Positions 10,943 to 20,191 are shown, numbered from the stretch's first letter. The stretch is DNA of 64,000 bases from Streptomyces sp. AC555_RSS877 (GCF_019049245.1 NZ_JAGMUK010000060.1:137829-201828); one strand, 5' to 3'. Notes: generated by a model not told the origin, from the sequence alone. Numbers and translations are program-made.

Positions 10943-12057
10943 CGGCGCTTCCCGGAGGGCCGGCCGCGGCCGCGGTTGCGGGCCGCGGGCTGGCTGCGCG
11001 GGCCGACGACCGCGGGGGTGGCGTCCTCCGGCTCGTCGTCGTACTGGTCGTCGACGACCTCGTTCTCCGGCGTCTCGCCCTTGGCGGTGGCCTGCGCGCG
11101 CTTGGCGAGTACCCGCTTCTTGAGGGCCTTCATCTGCGGCTCGCGCTCCTTGAGGTCGGCGACGAGCGGCGTGGCGATGAAGATCGAGGAGTACGCACCG
11201 GCCGCGAGGCCGACGAACAGCGACAGCGAGATGTCGTTCAGCATGCCGGCGCCGAGGACACCGCCACCGATGAACAGCAGGCCGGCCACCGGCAGCAGCG
11301 CGACCACCGTGGTGTTGACGGAGCGGACCAGGGTGCTGTTGATCGAGCGGTTGGCGATGTCGCTGTAGGTCCAGCGGGTCTGCTTGGTGATGTCCTTCGT
11401 CTGTTCCTTGAGGCTGTCGAAGACGACGACCGTGTCGTACAGCGAGTAGCCGAGGATGGTCAGCAGACCGATCACCGTGCCCGGCGTGACCTCGAAGCCG
11501 ACGAGGGCGTAGATGCCGACCGTGATGGTGATGTCGTGGATCAGCGCGACGAACGCGGCGATCGCCATGCGCCACTCGAAGGCGATCGCCAGATAGATCA
11601 CGACCAGGATCAGGAAGATCCCCAGGCCCTGCCAGGCCTTGTTGGCGACCTGGTCACCCCAGCTGGGGCCGACCAGGTCGGCGTTGATCTGCTCGCTGTC
11701 GATCTTCAGGTCCTTGGCGAGCTCCTGCTTGATCTGCCCGGACGTGTCGGTGTCGATGCCCGCGAGCTGGATGCGCAGGCTGCCGTCGCCGAGCTTCTGG
11801 ACGATCGCGTCGTGCCCGGAGGCATCCTCCGCGTACGTCTCCGCCTGCGACACCGAGACGCTCGTGTTCTTCGGGGTGGTGAAGACGGCGCCGCCCTCGA
11901 ACTCGATGCCCATGTTCAGGCCGCGCACCGCCAGGCCGACGATGGCCGTGATGGTGATCAGGATCGAGAGGCCGTACCAGATCTTGCGGTTGCCGACGAA
12001 GTCGTAGCCGACCTCGCCACGGTGCAGTCGGGCGCCGAGGTTGCCGAGCTTCGACAT
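10939..12057 (-). CDS. secF: Protein translocase subunit SecF
   Basis: A 372-residue inner-membrane subunit of the SecDF-YajC complex that uses the proton gradient to help protein export. Six transmembrane segments are seen; the first is WYGLSILITITAIVGLAV. The periplasmic loop contains GIEFEGGAVF and GPSWGDQVANKAW. Typical SecF patches in the membrane part are ALIHDITITVGIYALVGFE, ILGYSLYDTVVVFDS and NRSINSTLVRSVNTTV. The C-terminal 70 residues are charged and low-complexity, ending in an Arg/Gly-rich tail. It starts one base after the secD stop, with GGAGGCGTGAG upstream, and overlaps apt by four bases. Confidence 0.97.
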   Translation of the reverse strand: MSKLGNLGARLHRGEVGYDFVGNRKIWYGLSILITITAIVGLAVRGLNMGIEFEGGAVFTTPKNTSVSVSQAETYAEDASGHDAIVQKLGDGSLRIQLAGIDTDTSGQIKQELAKDLKIDSEQINADLVGPSWGDQVANKAWQGLGIFLILVVIYLAIAFEWRMAIAAFVALIHDITITVGIYALVGFEVTPGTVIGLLTILGYSLYDTVVVFDSLKEQTKDITKQTRWTYSDIANRSINSTLVRSVNTTVVALLPVAGLLFIGGGVLGAGMLNDISLSLFVGLAAGAYSSIFIATPLVADLKEREPQMKALKKRVLAKRAQATAKGETPENEVVDDQYDDEPEDATPAVVGPRSQPAARNRGRGRPSGKRR

Positions 12058-12058
12058 C

Positions 12059-13828
12059 TCACGCCTCCTTCGGGTCGACAGGGCCGGCGGCAGGCTGGGC
12101 GGGACGGCGGGTGCGGCGCAGCGGGGGCTTGGCGCCCAGCCGCTTGGGGTCGAGGCCGGACCAGCTGTGACCGCTCGAGAAGAACGTGCTGCGCGAAACG
12201 AGCGTCAGCAGCGGCTTGGTGAACAGGAAGACCACCACCACGTCGAGGAGAGTGGTCAGACCCAGCGTGAACGCGAAGCCCTGGACCTTGCCGACGGTGA
12301 CGATGAAGAGCACCGCCGCGGCGAGGAACGACACGAAGTCGGAGACCAGGATGGTGCGCCGGGCCCTCGGCCAGGCCCGCTCGACGGCGGGGCGCAGCGA
12401 GCGGCCCTCGCGGATCTCGTCCCGGACCCGTTCGAAGTACACGATGAACGAGTCCGCCGTGATGCCGATCGCGACGATCGCACCGCACACGGCCGGGAGG
12501 TTCAGCGCGAAGCCGATGCCCGGGCCGAGCAGCGCCATGATCACGTAGGTGAGGGCCGCGGAGACCAGCAGCGACGCGACGGCGATGAGCGCCAGGCCGC
12601 GGTAGTACGCCACCAGGTAGATGACGACCAGGGCGAGACCGATCGCGCCCGCGATCAGACCGGCCTTCAGCTGCTCGCCACCGAGCGCGGCGGTCACCGT
12701 GGTGACGCTGTCCTCCTTGAAGGTCAGCGGCAGGGCGCCGTACGACAGCATGTTGGCAAGGCTCTCGGCCGACTCCTGGTTGAAGTTGCCGGAGATCTCC
12801 GCGTTGCCACCGGTCAGCGCCTGGCTGACGGACGGGTCGGAGACCACCTCGCCGTCGAGGACGATGGCGAACTGGTTCTGCGGGGGCTGGTTCTGGGCCA
12901 GCTTGCCGGTGATGTCGCCGAACTTCTTGGCGCCGCCGGACGTGAACTGCATGGTGACGGTCCAGCCGGCGCCCGTCGTCGTGTTGAGGACAGCCTTTGC
13001 CTCGTCCACGTCGGTGCCGTCGACCTCGGCCGGGCCCAGGACGTACTTCTGCCACTGGCCCTGCGAGTTCTGGCCGCAGGCCACGGTGGAGTCACCGGGC
13101 TTGGCGCCGTCGCCGGCCTTGGCTCGGGCCGTCGGCTTCGTGCAGTCGAGGGCGGCGTACTGGGCCTCGATCTGACCGGCCGCCGCGCTCGCGTCGCCAC
13201 TGCTCGCGGACGGGGAGGGGCTGGCGCTCGCGGAGGCCGAAGCGCTCGTCGACGGCGTCGGGTCGGCCTTCAGGGCGTCGGTGACCGCGCGGCCCTGCGA
13301 GGTGGGGGTCGCCGACGGGGTGGTGGAGCCGGAGGGAGAAGACGACGAGGTCGCCTTGTCCGTGGCCTTGTCGCCGCTGCTGGAGGCGCTCGGCGACGGG
13401 CTGGCCGGCGCTTCCGCGCCCGAGACCTCGGTGGTGAGGACCGGCCGGAAGTACAGCTTGGCGGTGGTGCCGACCTGCTTCTGGGCCTCCTCGGAGTTCG
13501 TACCCTTGGGGATGTTGACGATGATGTTCTTCTCGCCCTGGGTCTGAACCTCGGCCTCCGAGACGCCGAGACCATTGACACGGCGGTTCATGATGTCGAC
13601 CGCTGTGTCCATGTTGGTCTTGTTGATCGCGGATTCCTGGCCGGCCTCCGGGACCGCCCGGAGCGTGATGCTCGTACCACCGGCAAGGTCGATGCCGAGA
13701 CGCGGAGTGGTGTGCCCGGAGAGGAACATTCCTCCGGTGAGCGCCACGATGGCGATCAGGATGAGGGCCAGCGAGCGCCCTGGCCTGCTCTGGGCGCTCG
13801 CGCTCCGGCCCTTCTTAGGTGCTGCCAC
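12059..13828 (-). CDS. secD: Protein translocase subunit SecD
   Basis: A 589-residue SecD. One N-terminal transmembrane helix (SLALILIAIVALTGGMFL) is followed by the large extracytoplasmic P1 region with LGIDLAGGTSITL and INRRVNGLGV-like sequence (MNRRVNGLGVSEAEVQ). Five more spans near the C-terminus include the conserved VCGAIVAIGITADSFIVYFER and a typical SecD pattern. An unusual Ser/Pro/Ala/Thr-rich insertion of about 80 residues lies at residues about 133-213 in the P1 domain. GTG at 13828 is preceded by GAGGGAG. yajC lies 132 bases upstream and secF one base downstream. Confidence 0.96.
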   Translation of the reverse strand: MAAPKKGRSASAQSRPGRSLALILIAIVALTGGMFLSGHTTPRLGIDLAGGTSITLRAVPEAGQESAINKTNMDTAVDIMNRRVNGLGVSEAEVQTQGEKNIIVNIPKGTNSEEAQKQVGTTAKLYFRPVLTTEVSGAEAPASPSPSASSSGDKATDKATSSSSPSGSTTPSATPTSQGRAVTDALKADPTPSTSASASASASPSPSASSGDASAAAGQIEAQYAALDCTKPTARAKAGDGAKPGDSTVACGQNSQGQWQKYVLGPAEVDGTDVDEAKAVLNTTTGAGWTVTMQFTSGGAKKFGDITGKLAQNQPPQNQFAIVLDGEVVSDPSVSQALTGGNAEISGNFNQESAESLANMLSYGALPLTFKEDSVTTVTAALGGEQLKAGLIAGAIGLALVVIYLVAYYRGLALIAVASLLVSAALTYVIMALLGPGIGFALNLPAVCGAIVAIGITADSFIVYFERVRDEIREGRSLRPAVERAWPRARRTILVSDFVSFLAAAVLFIVTVGKVQGFAFTLGLTTLLDVVVVFLFTKPLLTLVSRSTFFSSGHSWSGLDPKRLGAKPPLRRTRRPAQPAAGPVDPKEA

Positions 13829-13960
13829 CTTCTCGTACTCCCTCTCGGGCCGCCTCGCGCCGGATCTGCGGGCGGACGGCCATGACTGGTGTCGGGATCC
13901 CGTGCGAGCTGTGCACGTCCCAGGGCACGCGGAGCCGGCCCGCGGCGCCCGGGGGTGCGG

Positions 13961-14470
13961 CTACTTCGCCTCGGAGTCGCCGTCGGTCTTCTTCGGCTCC
14001 TCGTCCGTCTTCGCCTCGGCGGCCTCGGTGTCGGCCGGGGTCTCGGCGGTCTCCTCGGCCGTGTCCTTCTTGCCGAGGTCGACGGGCTTGTCGTCGGAAG
14101 CGGCGGCAGCGTCGGCGGGCTCGTCGGTCTCGGTGAGGGAGGAGGCGTCGTCCGGGACGACGTCGGAGTCGGACTTCAGGTCGTGCTCGACGCCGTGGAC
14201 GATGCGGTTGTACTCGTCGTCCGACAGAACGGCACCGATTGCGTTCTTCGCGAAGAGCAGGTCGACGCCCGGACCGGCATCGACGAGGACCGTGTCCTCG
14301 TTGACTTCCTTGACCGTCGCGTACATCCCCCCGATGGTGCGGATGCCACTGCCGGGCTGCATTTCGTTCCGCATGTTCGCGGCCGCCTGCTGCTTCTTCT
14401 TGGCGGAGCGGGTCATCAGGAACATGGCCCCGATGAGCACGATGAACGGGAGGAGGGTCACGAGACTCAC
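13961..14470 (-). CDS. yajC: Preprotein translocase subunit YajC
   Basis: A 169-residue single-span membrane protein of the SecDF-YajC complex. The N-terminal helix (LVTLLPFIVLIGAMFLM) is followed by the basic RSAKKKQQAAANMRNEMQPG and the YajC fold with GSGIRTIGGMYATVKEVNED. The C-terminal half is a long acidic Ala/Glu/Asp/Thr-rich tail, longer than in enteric YajC (about 110 residues), as is common in actinomycetes. GTG at 14470 gives SLVTLLPF. It is the first of the yajC-secD-secF-apt series on this strand; 165 bases separate it from ruvB. Confidence 0.93.
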   Translation of the reverse strand: MSLVTLLPFIVLIGAMFLMTRSAKKKQQAAANMRNEMQPGSGIRTIGGMYATVKEVNEDTVLVDAGPGVDLLFAKNAIGAVLSDDEYNRIVHGVEHDLKSDSDVVPDDASSLTETDEPADAAAASDDKPVDLGKKDTAEETAETPADTEAAEAKTDEEPKKTDGDSEAK

Positions 14471-14635
14471 GGGTCGGTACTTCCTTCACGTGACCGCGAT
14501 GGTGAGCGGCCTGATGGTTGGGGGTGTGTACACCGCCGACAAAGGCGGCATCGGCGGAGTCTAAGCGAGTCCGCGCGCATGGAACAACGCTCAGCATGGC
14601 ACCAGGGTTCCTGACCTCGGCCACCACGCTCGTCG

Positions 14636-15706
14636 TCACGCCCCGAACAGGTCCTGTTGTCCGTTTCCTGTGGCCGTGGAGCGGGGCGGGGTGAGGCCGA
14701 GATGCGCCCACGCGGCGGGCGTGCCCACCCGTCCGCGCGGGGTGCGGGCGAGCAGCCCCTCCCGGACGAGGAAGGGTTCGGCGACCTCCTCCACGGTCTC
14801 ACGCTCCTCCCCCACGGCGACGGCGAGCGTCGACAGGCCGACCGGGCCGCCGCCGAACAGCTTGAGCAGGGCCACCAGAACCGCGCGGTCCAGACGGTCC
14901 AGGCCGCGGGCGTCGACCTCGTAGACGGCGAGTGCCGCCTGGGCGATGTCACGGGTGATCAGGCCGTCGGCCTTGACCTGGGCGTAGTCGCGCACGCGGC
15001 GCAGCAGACGGTTGGCGATGCGGGGCGTGCCGCGGGAGCGGCCGGCGATCTCGGCGGCGCCGTCGGCGTCGATCTCCACGTCGAGCAGGTTCGCCGAGCG
15101 GTGGATGACGCGCTCCAGTTCGGCGGGCTCGTAGAACTCCATGTGCCCGGTGAAACCGAAGCGGTCGCGCAGCGGGGGCGGCAGCAGGCCCGCGCGCGTG
15201 GTGGCGCCGACCAGGGTGAAGGGGGGCAGTTCGAGCGGGATGGCGGTCGCGCCGGGGCCCTTGCCGACGATGACGTCGACGCGGAAGTCCTCCATCGCCA
15301 TGTAGAGCATCTCCTCGGCCGGCCGGGACATGCGGTGGATCTCGTCGAGGAAGAGGACCTCGCCCTCCTGGAGGGAGGAGAGGATCGCGGCCAGGTCGCC
15401 GGCGTGCTGGATGGCGGGGCCACTGGTGATGCGGATGGGGGCGTTCATCTCGGCCGCGATGATCATCGACAGCGTGGTCTTGCCGAGGCCGGGGGCGCCG
15501 GAGAGCAGCACGTGGTCGGCGGTGGCGCCCCGCGCGCGGGCGGCGCGCAGGACGAGGTCGAGCTGTTCGCGGACCTTCTCCTGGCCGATGAACTCGCCGA
15601 GGTCCTTGGGGCGCAGGGCGGCCTCGACGGCCTGGTCCTCACCATCGGCTGACGCGCCGACGAGCCGCTCGGCGGCGGGGGTGTCGGTCGTGTCGTCCCA
15701 GTTCAC
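14636..15706 (-). CDS. ruvB: Holliday junction branch-migration ATPase RuvB
   Basis: A 356-residue AAA+ motor that with RuvA drives branch migration of Holliday junctions. Walker A is GAPGLGKTTLS, Walker B is VLFLDEIHR, sensor 1 lies in LVGATTRAG and the arginine-finger region in LRDRFG. The C-terminal winged helix contains GLDRLDRAVLVALLKLFGGGPVGL. The start is the GTG at 15706 with GAGGAG eight bases upstream; earlier in-frame residues lack homology. It is the last of ruvC-ruvA-ruvB. Confidence 0.97.
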   Translation of the reverse strand: MNWDDTTDTPAAERLVGASADGEDQAVEAALRPKDLGEFIGQEKVREQLDLVLRAARARGATADHVLLSGAPGLGKTTLSMIIAAEMNAPIRITSGPAIQHAGDLAAILSSLQEGEVLFLDEIHRMSRPAEEMLYMAMEDFRVDVIVGKGPGATAIPLELPPFTLVGATTRAGLLPPPLRDRFGFTGHMEFYEPAELERVIHRSANLLDVEIDADGAAEIAGRSRGTPRIANRLLRRVRDYAQVKADGLITRDIAQAALAVYEVDARGLDRLDRAVLVALLKLFGGGPVGLSTLAVAVGEERETVEEVAEPFLVREGLLARTPRGRVGTPAAWAHLGLTPPRSTATGNGQQDLFGA

Positions 15707-15827
15707 TGCAGTTCTCCTCGCGGTGGCGCGCCGGTCGGTCGGTCGGCCGTGGGTCCCGGGGCCGTCTCCCGAAGGACACGGCATCGAGTGTGCCTCGCGG
15801 TCTCGTGACGGCGCGGTGGTTCGGCGT

Positions 15828-16433
15828 TCAGCGGGCTCGGTTCAGGCTCTGCAGGGCCGCCTTCAGCAGCTGTCCGACCTGGGGCGTGCCGCCGGCCGCC
15901 TCCGCCTGCGGGGCCACCGCGGACACGGCCTCGTCGGCCTCCCGGGTCGCGTAGCCGAGGCCGATCAGGGCGGCGTGCAGCTGGTCGCGCCAGCCGGTGC
16001 TGATCGCGGCGCCCACCGCAGGCGCGCCGATCGGCTCGCCGAGACGGTCCTTCAGCTCCAGGAGCAGCTTCTGGGCGCCCTTCTTCCCGATGCCGGGGAC
16101 GGCGATCAGTGTCTTCTCGTCGCCGGTGGAGACGGCCCGGCGCAGGGCGTCCGGCGAGTGCACGGCGAGCATCGCCTGGGCGAGGCGCGGTCCGACGCCA
16201 CTGGCGGTCTGGAGCAGTTCGAAGGTCTGCCGCTCGTCGTCGTCCGCGAAGCCGTACAGGGTCAGTGAGTCCTCGCGGACCACCAGGGAGGTGGCCAGCT
16301 TGGTCTGCTGGCCCATGCGCAGCCCGGAGAGCGTGTTCGGCGTGCACTGGACGGCGATGCCGATCCCGCCCACCTCGACCACCGCGGAGTCGGGGGCGAG
16401 GGCGGCGACCGGACCGCTGACGTAGGCGATCAT
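15828..16433 (-). CDS. ruvA: Holliday junction DNA helicase subunit RuvA
   Basis: A 201-residue RuvA that recognises four-way junctions as a tetramer. N-terminal OB-fold (MIAYVSGPVAALAPDSAVVE), helix-hairpin-helix region VRED...LLQTASGVGPRLAQAML and AVPGIGKKGAQKLLLELKDR, and the C-terminal RuvB-binding domain (QLHAALIGLGYATREADEAV) are all present. The length matches the family. The ATG at 16433 overlaps the ruvC stop (ATGA), giving coupled synthesis of nuclease and junction-binding subunit. Confidence 0.97.
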   Translation of the reverse strand: MIAYVSGPVAALAPDSAVVEVGGIGIAVQCTPNTLSGLRMGQQTKLATSLVVREDSLTLYGFADDDERQTFELLQTASGVGPRLAQAMLAVHSPDALRRAVSTGDEKTLIAVPGIGKKGAQKLLLELKDRLGEPIGAPAVGAAISTGWRDQLHAALIGLGYATREADEAVSAVAPQAEAAGGTPQVGQLLKAALQSLNRAR

Positions 16434-16960
16434 GCCGTACGGCCTTTCGATGCGTGCAGGGCGACGGCCTGCTGGAGTCGGTTCTGGGCGGGGGCGCGCC
16501 AGATGTGGCAGATGGCGAGCGCGAGGGCGTCGGCGGCGTCGGCCGGCTTCGGCGGTGCGCCGAGCCGCAGCAGGCGGGTGACCATGGCGCCGACCTGGGC
16601 CTTGTCGGCGCGGCCGCTGCCGGTGACGGCGGCCTTGACCTCGCTCGGGGTGTGCAGGGCGACGGGGATGCCGCGGCGGGCGGCGCACAGCATGGCGACA
16701 GCACTGGCCTGGGCGGTGCCCATCACGGTCCGGACGTTGTGCTGGCTGAACACCCGCTCCACGGCGACGCATTCGGGCCTGTGCTCGTCCAGCCACTGCT
16801 CGATGCCCTGCTCGATCGCGACGAGGCGCTGCCCCAACTCGGCGTCCGCCGGGGTCCGTACGACACCGACGGCGAGCATGGTGAGTGGCTGGCCCGCCAC
16901 CCCCTCGACGACACCGACACCGCACCGCGTGAGTCCGGGGTCCACCCCGAGTACGCGCAC
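16430..16960 (-). CDS. ruvC: Crossover junction endodeoxyribonuclease RuvC
   Basis: A 176-residue Holliday-junction resolvase. Catalytic acidic residues are visible: D7 in VLGVDPGLTRCG, the Glu in CVAVERVFSQHNVRT and the Asp pair in KPADAADALALAICH. GTG at 16960 follows AAGGGAGGGCGGC. First gene of the ruvCAB operon, which acts in recombinational repair with RecA. A strong hairpin at 17041-17072 separates it from yebC upstream. Confidence 0.97.
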   Translation of the reverse strand: MRVLGVDPGLTRCGVGVVEGVAGQPLTMLAVGVVRTPADAELGQRLVAIEQGIEQWLDEHRPECVAVERVFSQHNVRTVMGTAQASAVAMLCAARRGIPVALHTPSEVKAAVTGSGRADKAQVGAMVTRLLRLGAPPKPADAADALALAICHIWRAPAQNRLQQAVALHASKGRTA

Positions 16961-17040
16961 GCCGCCCTCCCTTCGATCGCCTGTTTGGGCAGGTTATCGG
17001 GTGCCACCGACAACGGCCGCCAGCGACGCCCGGCAAGGCG

Positions 17041-17072
17041 ACGGGCCGACGGGGCGTGTCCCGTCGGCCCGT
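17041..17072 (-). terminator. Hairpin after yebC
   Basis: A 13-base perfect stem (acgggccgacggg / cccgtcggcccgt) with a six-base loop GCGTGT, 24 bases past the yebC stop on the minus strand and before ruvC. Likely factor-independent or hairpin-type terminator. Confidence 0.85.
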
Positions 17073-17095
17073 TGAGACCGTTCGCTCGCGCAGCG

Positions 17096-17848
17096 TTACG
17101 CGTCGACCTTCTCCATGACCTCGTCGCTGACGTCGAAGTTGGCGAAGACGTTCTGCACGTCGTCGCTGTCCTCGAGCGCGTCGATCAGCTTGAAGATCTT
17201 CTTCGCGCCCTCTTCGTCGAGCTCGACCTGCATGGTGGGGACGAAGTTGGCGTCGGCGGAGTCGTAGTCGATGCCGGCGTCCTGGAGGGCGGTGCGGACC
17301 GCGACCAGGTCGGTGGCCTCGCTGATGACCTCGAAGGACTCGCCGAGGTCGTTGACCTCCTCGGCCCCCGCGTCCAGGACGGCACCGAGCACGTCGTCCT
17401 CGCCCAGCTCGCCCTTGGGGACGATGACGACGCCCTTGCGGTTGAAGAGGTACGACACCGAGCCCGGGTCGGCCATGGAGCCGCCGTTGCGGGTCATGGC
17501 GACGCGGACGTCGGAGGCGGCGCGGTTGCGGTTGTCGGTGAGGCACTCGATGAGCACCGCGACGCCGTTCGGACCGTAGCCCTCGTACATGATCGTCTCG
17601 TAGTCGGCGCCGCCGGCCTCGAGACCGCCGCCGCGCTTGACCGCGGAGTCGATGTTCTTGTTCGGGACCGACGACTTCTTCGCCTTCTGGATGGCGTCGT
17701 AGAGAGTCGGGTTGCCCTCGATGTCGACGCCGCCCATCCGGGCCGCGACCTCGATGTTCTTGATCAGCTTCGCGAAGAGCTTGCCGCGTTTGGCGTCGAT
17801 CACGGCCTTCTTGTGCTTCGTCGTAGCCCATTTAGAGTGGCCGGACAT
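17096..17848 (-). CDS. YebC/PmpR-family regulator (TACO1-like)
   Basis: A 250-residue cytoplasmic protein with the signature N-terminus SGHSKWATTKHKKAV and the patches AKRGKLFAKLIKNIEVAAR, PNKNIDSAVKRGGG and YEGYGPNGVAVLIECLTDN. The length and full colinearity fit YebC. Family members have been described as transcription regulators and, more recently, as translation factors that relieve ribosome stalling; the sequence does not decide between these. ATG at 17848, with AAGGAGACAGGC-like sequence upstream. It sits between pdxST and ruvCAB and ends at its own hairpin. The acidic catalytic-like face typical of the family is conserved, but no enzyme activity is known. Confidence 0.95.
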   Translation of the reverse strand: MSGHSKWATTKHKKAVIDAKRGKLFAKLIKNIEVAARMGGVDIEGNPTLYDAIQKAKKSSVPNKNIDSAVKRGGGLEAGGADYETIMYEGYGPNGVAVLIECLTDNRNRAASDVRVAMTRNGGSMADPGSVSYLFNRKGVVIVPKGELGEDDVLGAVLDAGAEEVNDLGESFEVISEATDLVAVRTALQDAGIDYDSADANFVPTMQVELDEEGAKKIFKLIDALEDSDDVQNVFANFDVSDEVMEKVDA

Positions 17849-17895
17849 CTGCCTGTCTCCTTCGCGTAACCCAACTCCGTACGAACGCAGAGATC

Positions 17896-18504
17896 CTACA
17901 AGGACTCCGCCGTCCGGTTCGCGCGCACCATGTCGACGAACAGGGCGTGCACGCGGTGGTCGCCGGTCAGTTCCGGGTGGAACGACGTGGCGAGCGCGTT
18001 GCCCTGGCGGACCGCGACGATGTGGCCGTCGTGCTCGGCGAGCACCTCGGTCTCGGCGCCGACGGACTCGACCCAGGGGGCGCGGATGAACACGCCCTCC
18101 ACAGGATCGCCCGCGATGCCCTGCACGTCGAGCGAGGCCTCGAAGGACTCGTTCTGGCGCCCGAAGGCGTTGCGGCGCACGATCATGTCGATGCCGCCGA
18201 TCGTCTCCTGACCCGAGCGCGGGTCGAGGATCTTGTCGGCGAGCATGATCATGCCCGCACAGGTGCCGTAGACGGGCATGCCGGCCCGCACGCGCGCGCG
18301 GAGCGACTCCATCACGCCGAACAGGACGGCCAGCTTGGAGATGGTGGTGGACTCGCCGCCGGGGATGACCAGGCCGTCCACCTCGGCGAGCTCTTCGGGG
18401 CGCCGCACCGGCCTGGCCACGGCGTCGGCCGCGGCCAGGGCGATGAGGTGCTCCCGTACGTCGCCCTGGAGTGCCAGGACGCCTATGACAGGTGTGTCAG
18501 TCAT
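17896..18504 (-). CDS. pdxT: Pyridoxal 5'-phosphate synthase glutaminase subunit
   Basis: A 202-residue class I glutamine amidotransferase that feeds ammonia to PdxS. The catalytic triad is visible as the nucleophile Cys in YGTCAGMIML and the His-x-Glu pair in SFHPELTGDHR. The oxyanion-related GGESTTISKL motif is intact. It begins 25 bases downstream of the pdxS stop, so the two subunits are co-transcribed. ATG at 18504. Confidence 0.97.
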   Translation of the reverse strand: MTDTPVIGVLALQGDVREHLIALAAADAVARPVRRPEELAEVDGLVIPGGESTTISKLAVLFGVMESLRARVRAGMPVYGTCAGMIMLADKILDPRSGQETIGGIDMIVRRNAFGRQNESFEASLDVQGIAGDPVEGVFIRAPWVESVGAETEVLAEHDGHIVAVRQGNALATSFHPELTGDHRVHALFVDMVRANRTAESL

Positions 18505-18529
18505 GTACGTGCAGTCCTCAGGGGGTGAC

Positions 18530-19441
18530 TTACCAGCCGCGGTTGGCGTAGCGCTCGGCCTCGGGGAGGGTGTCGCAGTTGATGCCGACCATGGCCTCGC
18601 CCAGGTTGCGGGACGCGTCCGCGATGATCTTCGGGTCGTCGTAGAAGGTGGTCGCCTTCACGATGGCGGCGGCGCGCTTGGCCGGGTCGCCGGACTTGAA
18701 GATGCCCGAGCCGACGAAGACGCCCTCGGCGCCGAGCTGGCGCATCAGCGCGGCGTCGGCGGGGGTGGCGACGCCACCGGCGGAGAACAGCACGACCGGC
18801 AGCTTGCCGAGCTCGGCGACCTCCTTGACGAGCTCGTACGGGGCACGCAGGTCCTTGGCGGCGGCGTACAGCTCGTTGTTGTCGTAGCCGCGCAGGCGGG
18901 CGATCTCGTTCTTGATCTGGCGCAGGTGACGGACCGCCTCGACGACGTTGCCGGTGCCGGCCTCGCCCTTGGAGCGGATCATCGCGGCGCCCTCGGCAAT
19001 GCGGCGCAGGGCCTCGCCCAGGTTGGTGGCACCGCAGACGAAGGGGGTCGTGAACGCCCACTTGTCGGAGTGGTTGACCTCGTCGGCCGGGGTGAGGACC
19101 TCGGACTCGTCGATGTAGTCGACGCCGAGGGACTGCAGGACCTGGGCCTCGACGAAGTGACCGATGCGGGACTTGGCCATGACCGGGATCGACACGGCCT
19201 CGATGATCTCTTCGATCATGGTGGGGTCGGACATCCGGGCCACGCCGCCGTCCTTGCGGATGTCGGCGGGCACGCGCTCCAGAGCCATGACGGCGACGGC
19301 GCCCGCGTCCTCGGCGATCTTCGCCTGCTCGGCGTTGACGACGTCCATGATCACGCCGCCCTTGAGCTGCTCCGCCATGCCGCGCTTCACGCGCGCGGTG
19401 CCGGTCTCGGGGGTCTGGTTGTCGGGGAACGTGCTGGACAC
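18530..19441 (-). CDS. pdxS: Pyridoxal 5'-phosphate synthase subunit PdxS
   Basis: A 303-residue TIM-barrel synthase that makes PLP directly from ribose 5-phosphate, glyceraldehyde 3-phosphate and ammonia from PdxT. Key segments: GVIMDVVNAEQAKIAEDAG, VMALERVPADIRKDGGVARM, IPVMAKSRIGHFVEAQ (Schiff-base Lys region), TPADEVNHSDKW and the phosphate loop GSGIFKSGDPAKRA. GTG at 19441 follows GCGAGGT. First gene of pdxS-pdxT. Confidence 0.97.
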   Translation of the reverse strand: MSSTFPDNQTPETGTARVKRGMAEQLKGGVIMDVVNAEQAKIAEDAGAVAVMALERVPADIRKDGGVARMSDPTMIEEIIEAVSIPVMAKSRIGHFVEAQVLQSLGVDYIDESEVLTPADEVNHSDKWAFTTPFVCGATNLGEALRRIAEGAAMIRSKGEAGTGNVVEAVRHLRQIKNEIARLRGYDNNELYAAAKDLRAPYELVKEVAELGKLPVVLFSAGGVATPADAALMRQLGAEGVFVGSGIFKSGDPAKRAAAIVKATTFYDDPKIIADASRNLGEAMVGINCDTLPEAERYANRGW

Positions 19442-19589
19442 GGGTGACCTCGCTGAAGTGAAAGAGGGATCTGCAGCACCGAGGAAACGGGACGGGACCA
19501 GTCCACAGCAAGGGCCAATGGGGAGACGGTGGATCGTTTTCCGGCCAGGGGCCGGTGAGAGTGGCTCGGCGCTGTCCGCCGTGCAGGCC

Positions 19590-20132
19590 CTAGGTAGGGC
19601 GATCCGCCAGGGCCGGGGGCGGCTCGTCGTCCATCTCGAAGGCCAACGGAAACGGCGCGTGCCCCGCCAGCCGGAACCAGCGCACCTTGCGATGCCGGCG
19701 CAGCGCCCGGGCCGCCCGTACGGAGTCGTTGTGGAAGCGGCGGGCCATCGGCACCCTGCGCACCGCCTCGGTCAGTTCCCGGGTGGCCTGCTCTCCCCCG
19801 GGGGCCTCCCGTACCGCCTCCACCTGCTGCGTCTCGGCGAACACGGCCCGCAGCGCCTGGCTCAGGTCGCTCTCGGCGACCTCCCGCTGCTCCTCCTCGG
19901 CCTGCCGGGCGGCGTGCGCTGCCTCGTACAGGACGATCGAGGCGGCCGGGTCGAGCACCCCGGAGGTGGCCAGTTCCTGGGCCACCGAGGCGCGGCGCAG
20001 CAGTTGGGCGTCGAGACCGGCGCGGGTGGCGTCGATGCGGGCGTGCAGCCGGTCCAGTCGCCCGGCCGTCCAGCTCAGGTAGAGGCCGATCGCGACCAGC
20101 GCGACGAGGATCCAGATCAGGGTTGCGGTCAC
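19590..20132 (-). CDS. LemA-like membrane-anchored protein
   Basis: A roughly 180-residue protein with one N-terminal transmembrane helix (TLIWILVALVAIGLYLSW), then a helical domain rich in Arg, Glu and Ala. The order of features recalls LemA: span, RLDRLHARIDATRAGLDAQLLRR (LemA has a similar 'vdeaws..dvqLkrR' segment) and near the C-terminus ARRFHNDSVRAARALRR followed by LAGHAPFPLAFEMDD (LemA 'RrfYNdaVr...'). GTG at 20132 is chosen; a TTG three codons upstream (20141) is possible and neither has a clear ribosome-binding site. Role unknown. It precedes pdxS on the same strand but with a 148-base gap. Confidence 0.75.
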   Translation of the reverse strand: MTATLIWILVALVAIGLYLSWTAGRLDRLHARIDATRAGLDAQLLRRASVAQELATSGVLDPAASIVLYEAAHAARQAEEEQREVAESDLSQALRAVFAETQQVEAVREAPGGEQATRELTEAVRRVPMARRFHNDSVRAARALRRHRKVRWFRLAGHAPFPLAFEMDDEPPPALADRPT

Positions 20133-20191
20133 GGGCGGCAAGGCTACCGGGGAGCTGCGCCGGGGTTGGCGGGGCGTTGGTGGGGGTGTGG

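Noticed and set aside
16434..17831. RuvA frame extended to 17831
   Set aside because: The upstream part reads through ruvC and yebC out of frame; ATG 16433 overlaps ruvC as expected.
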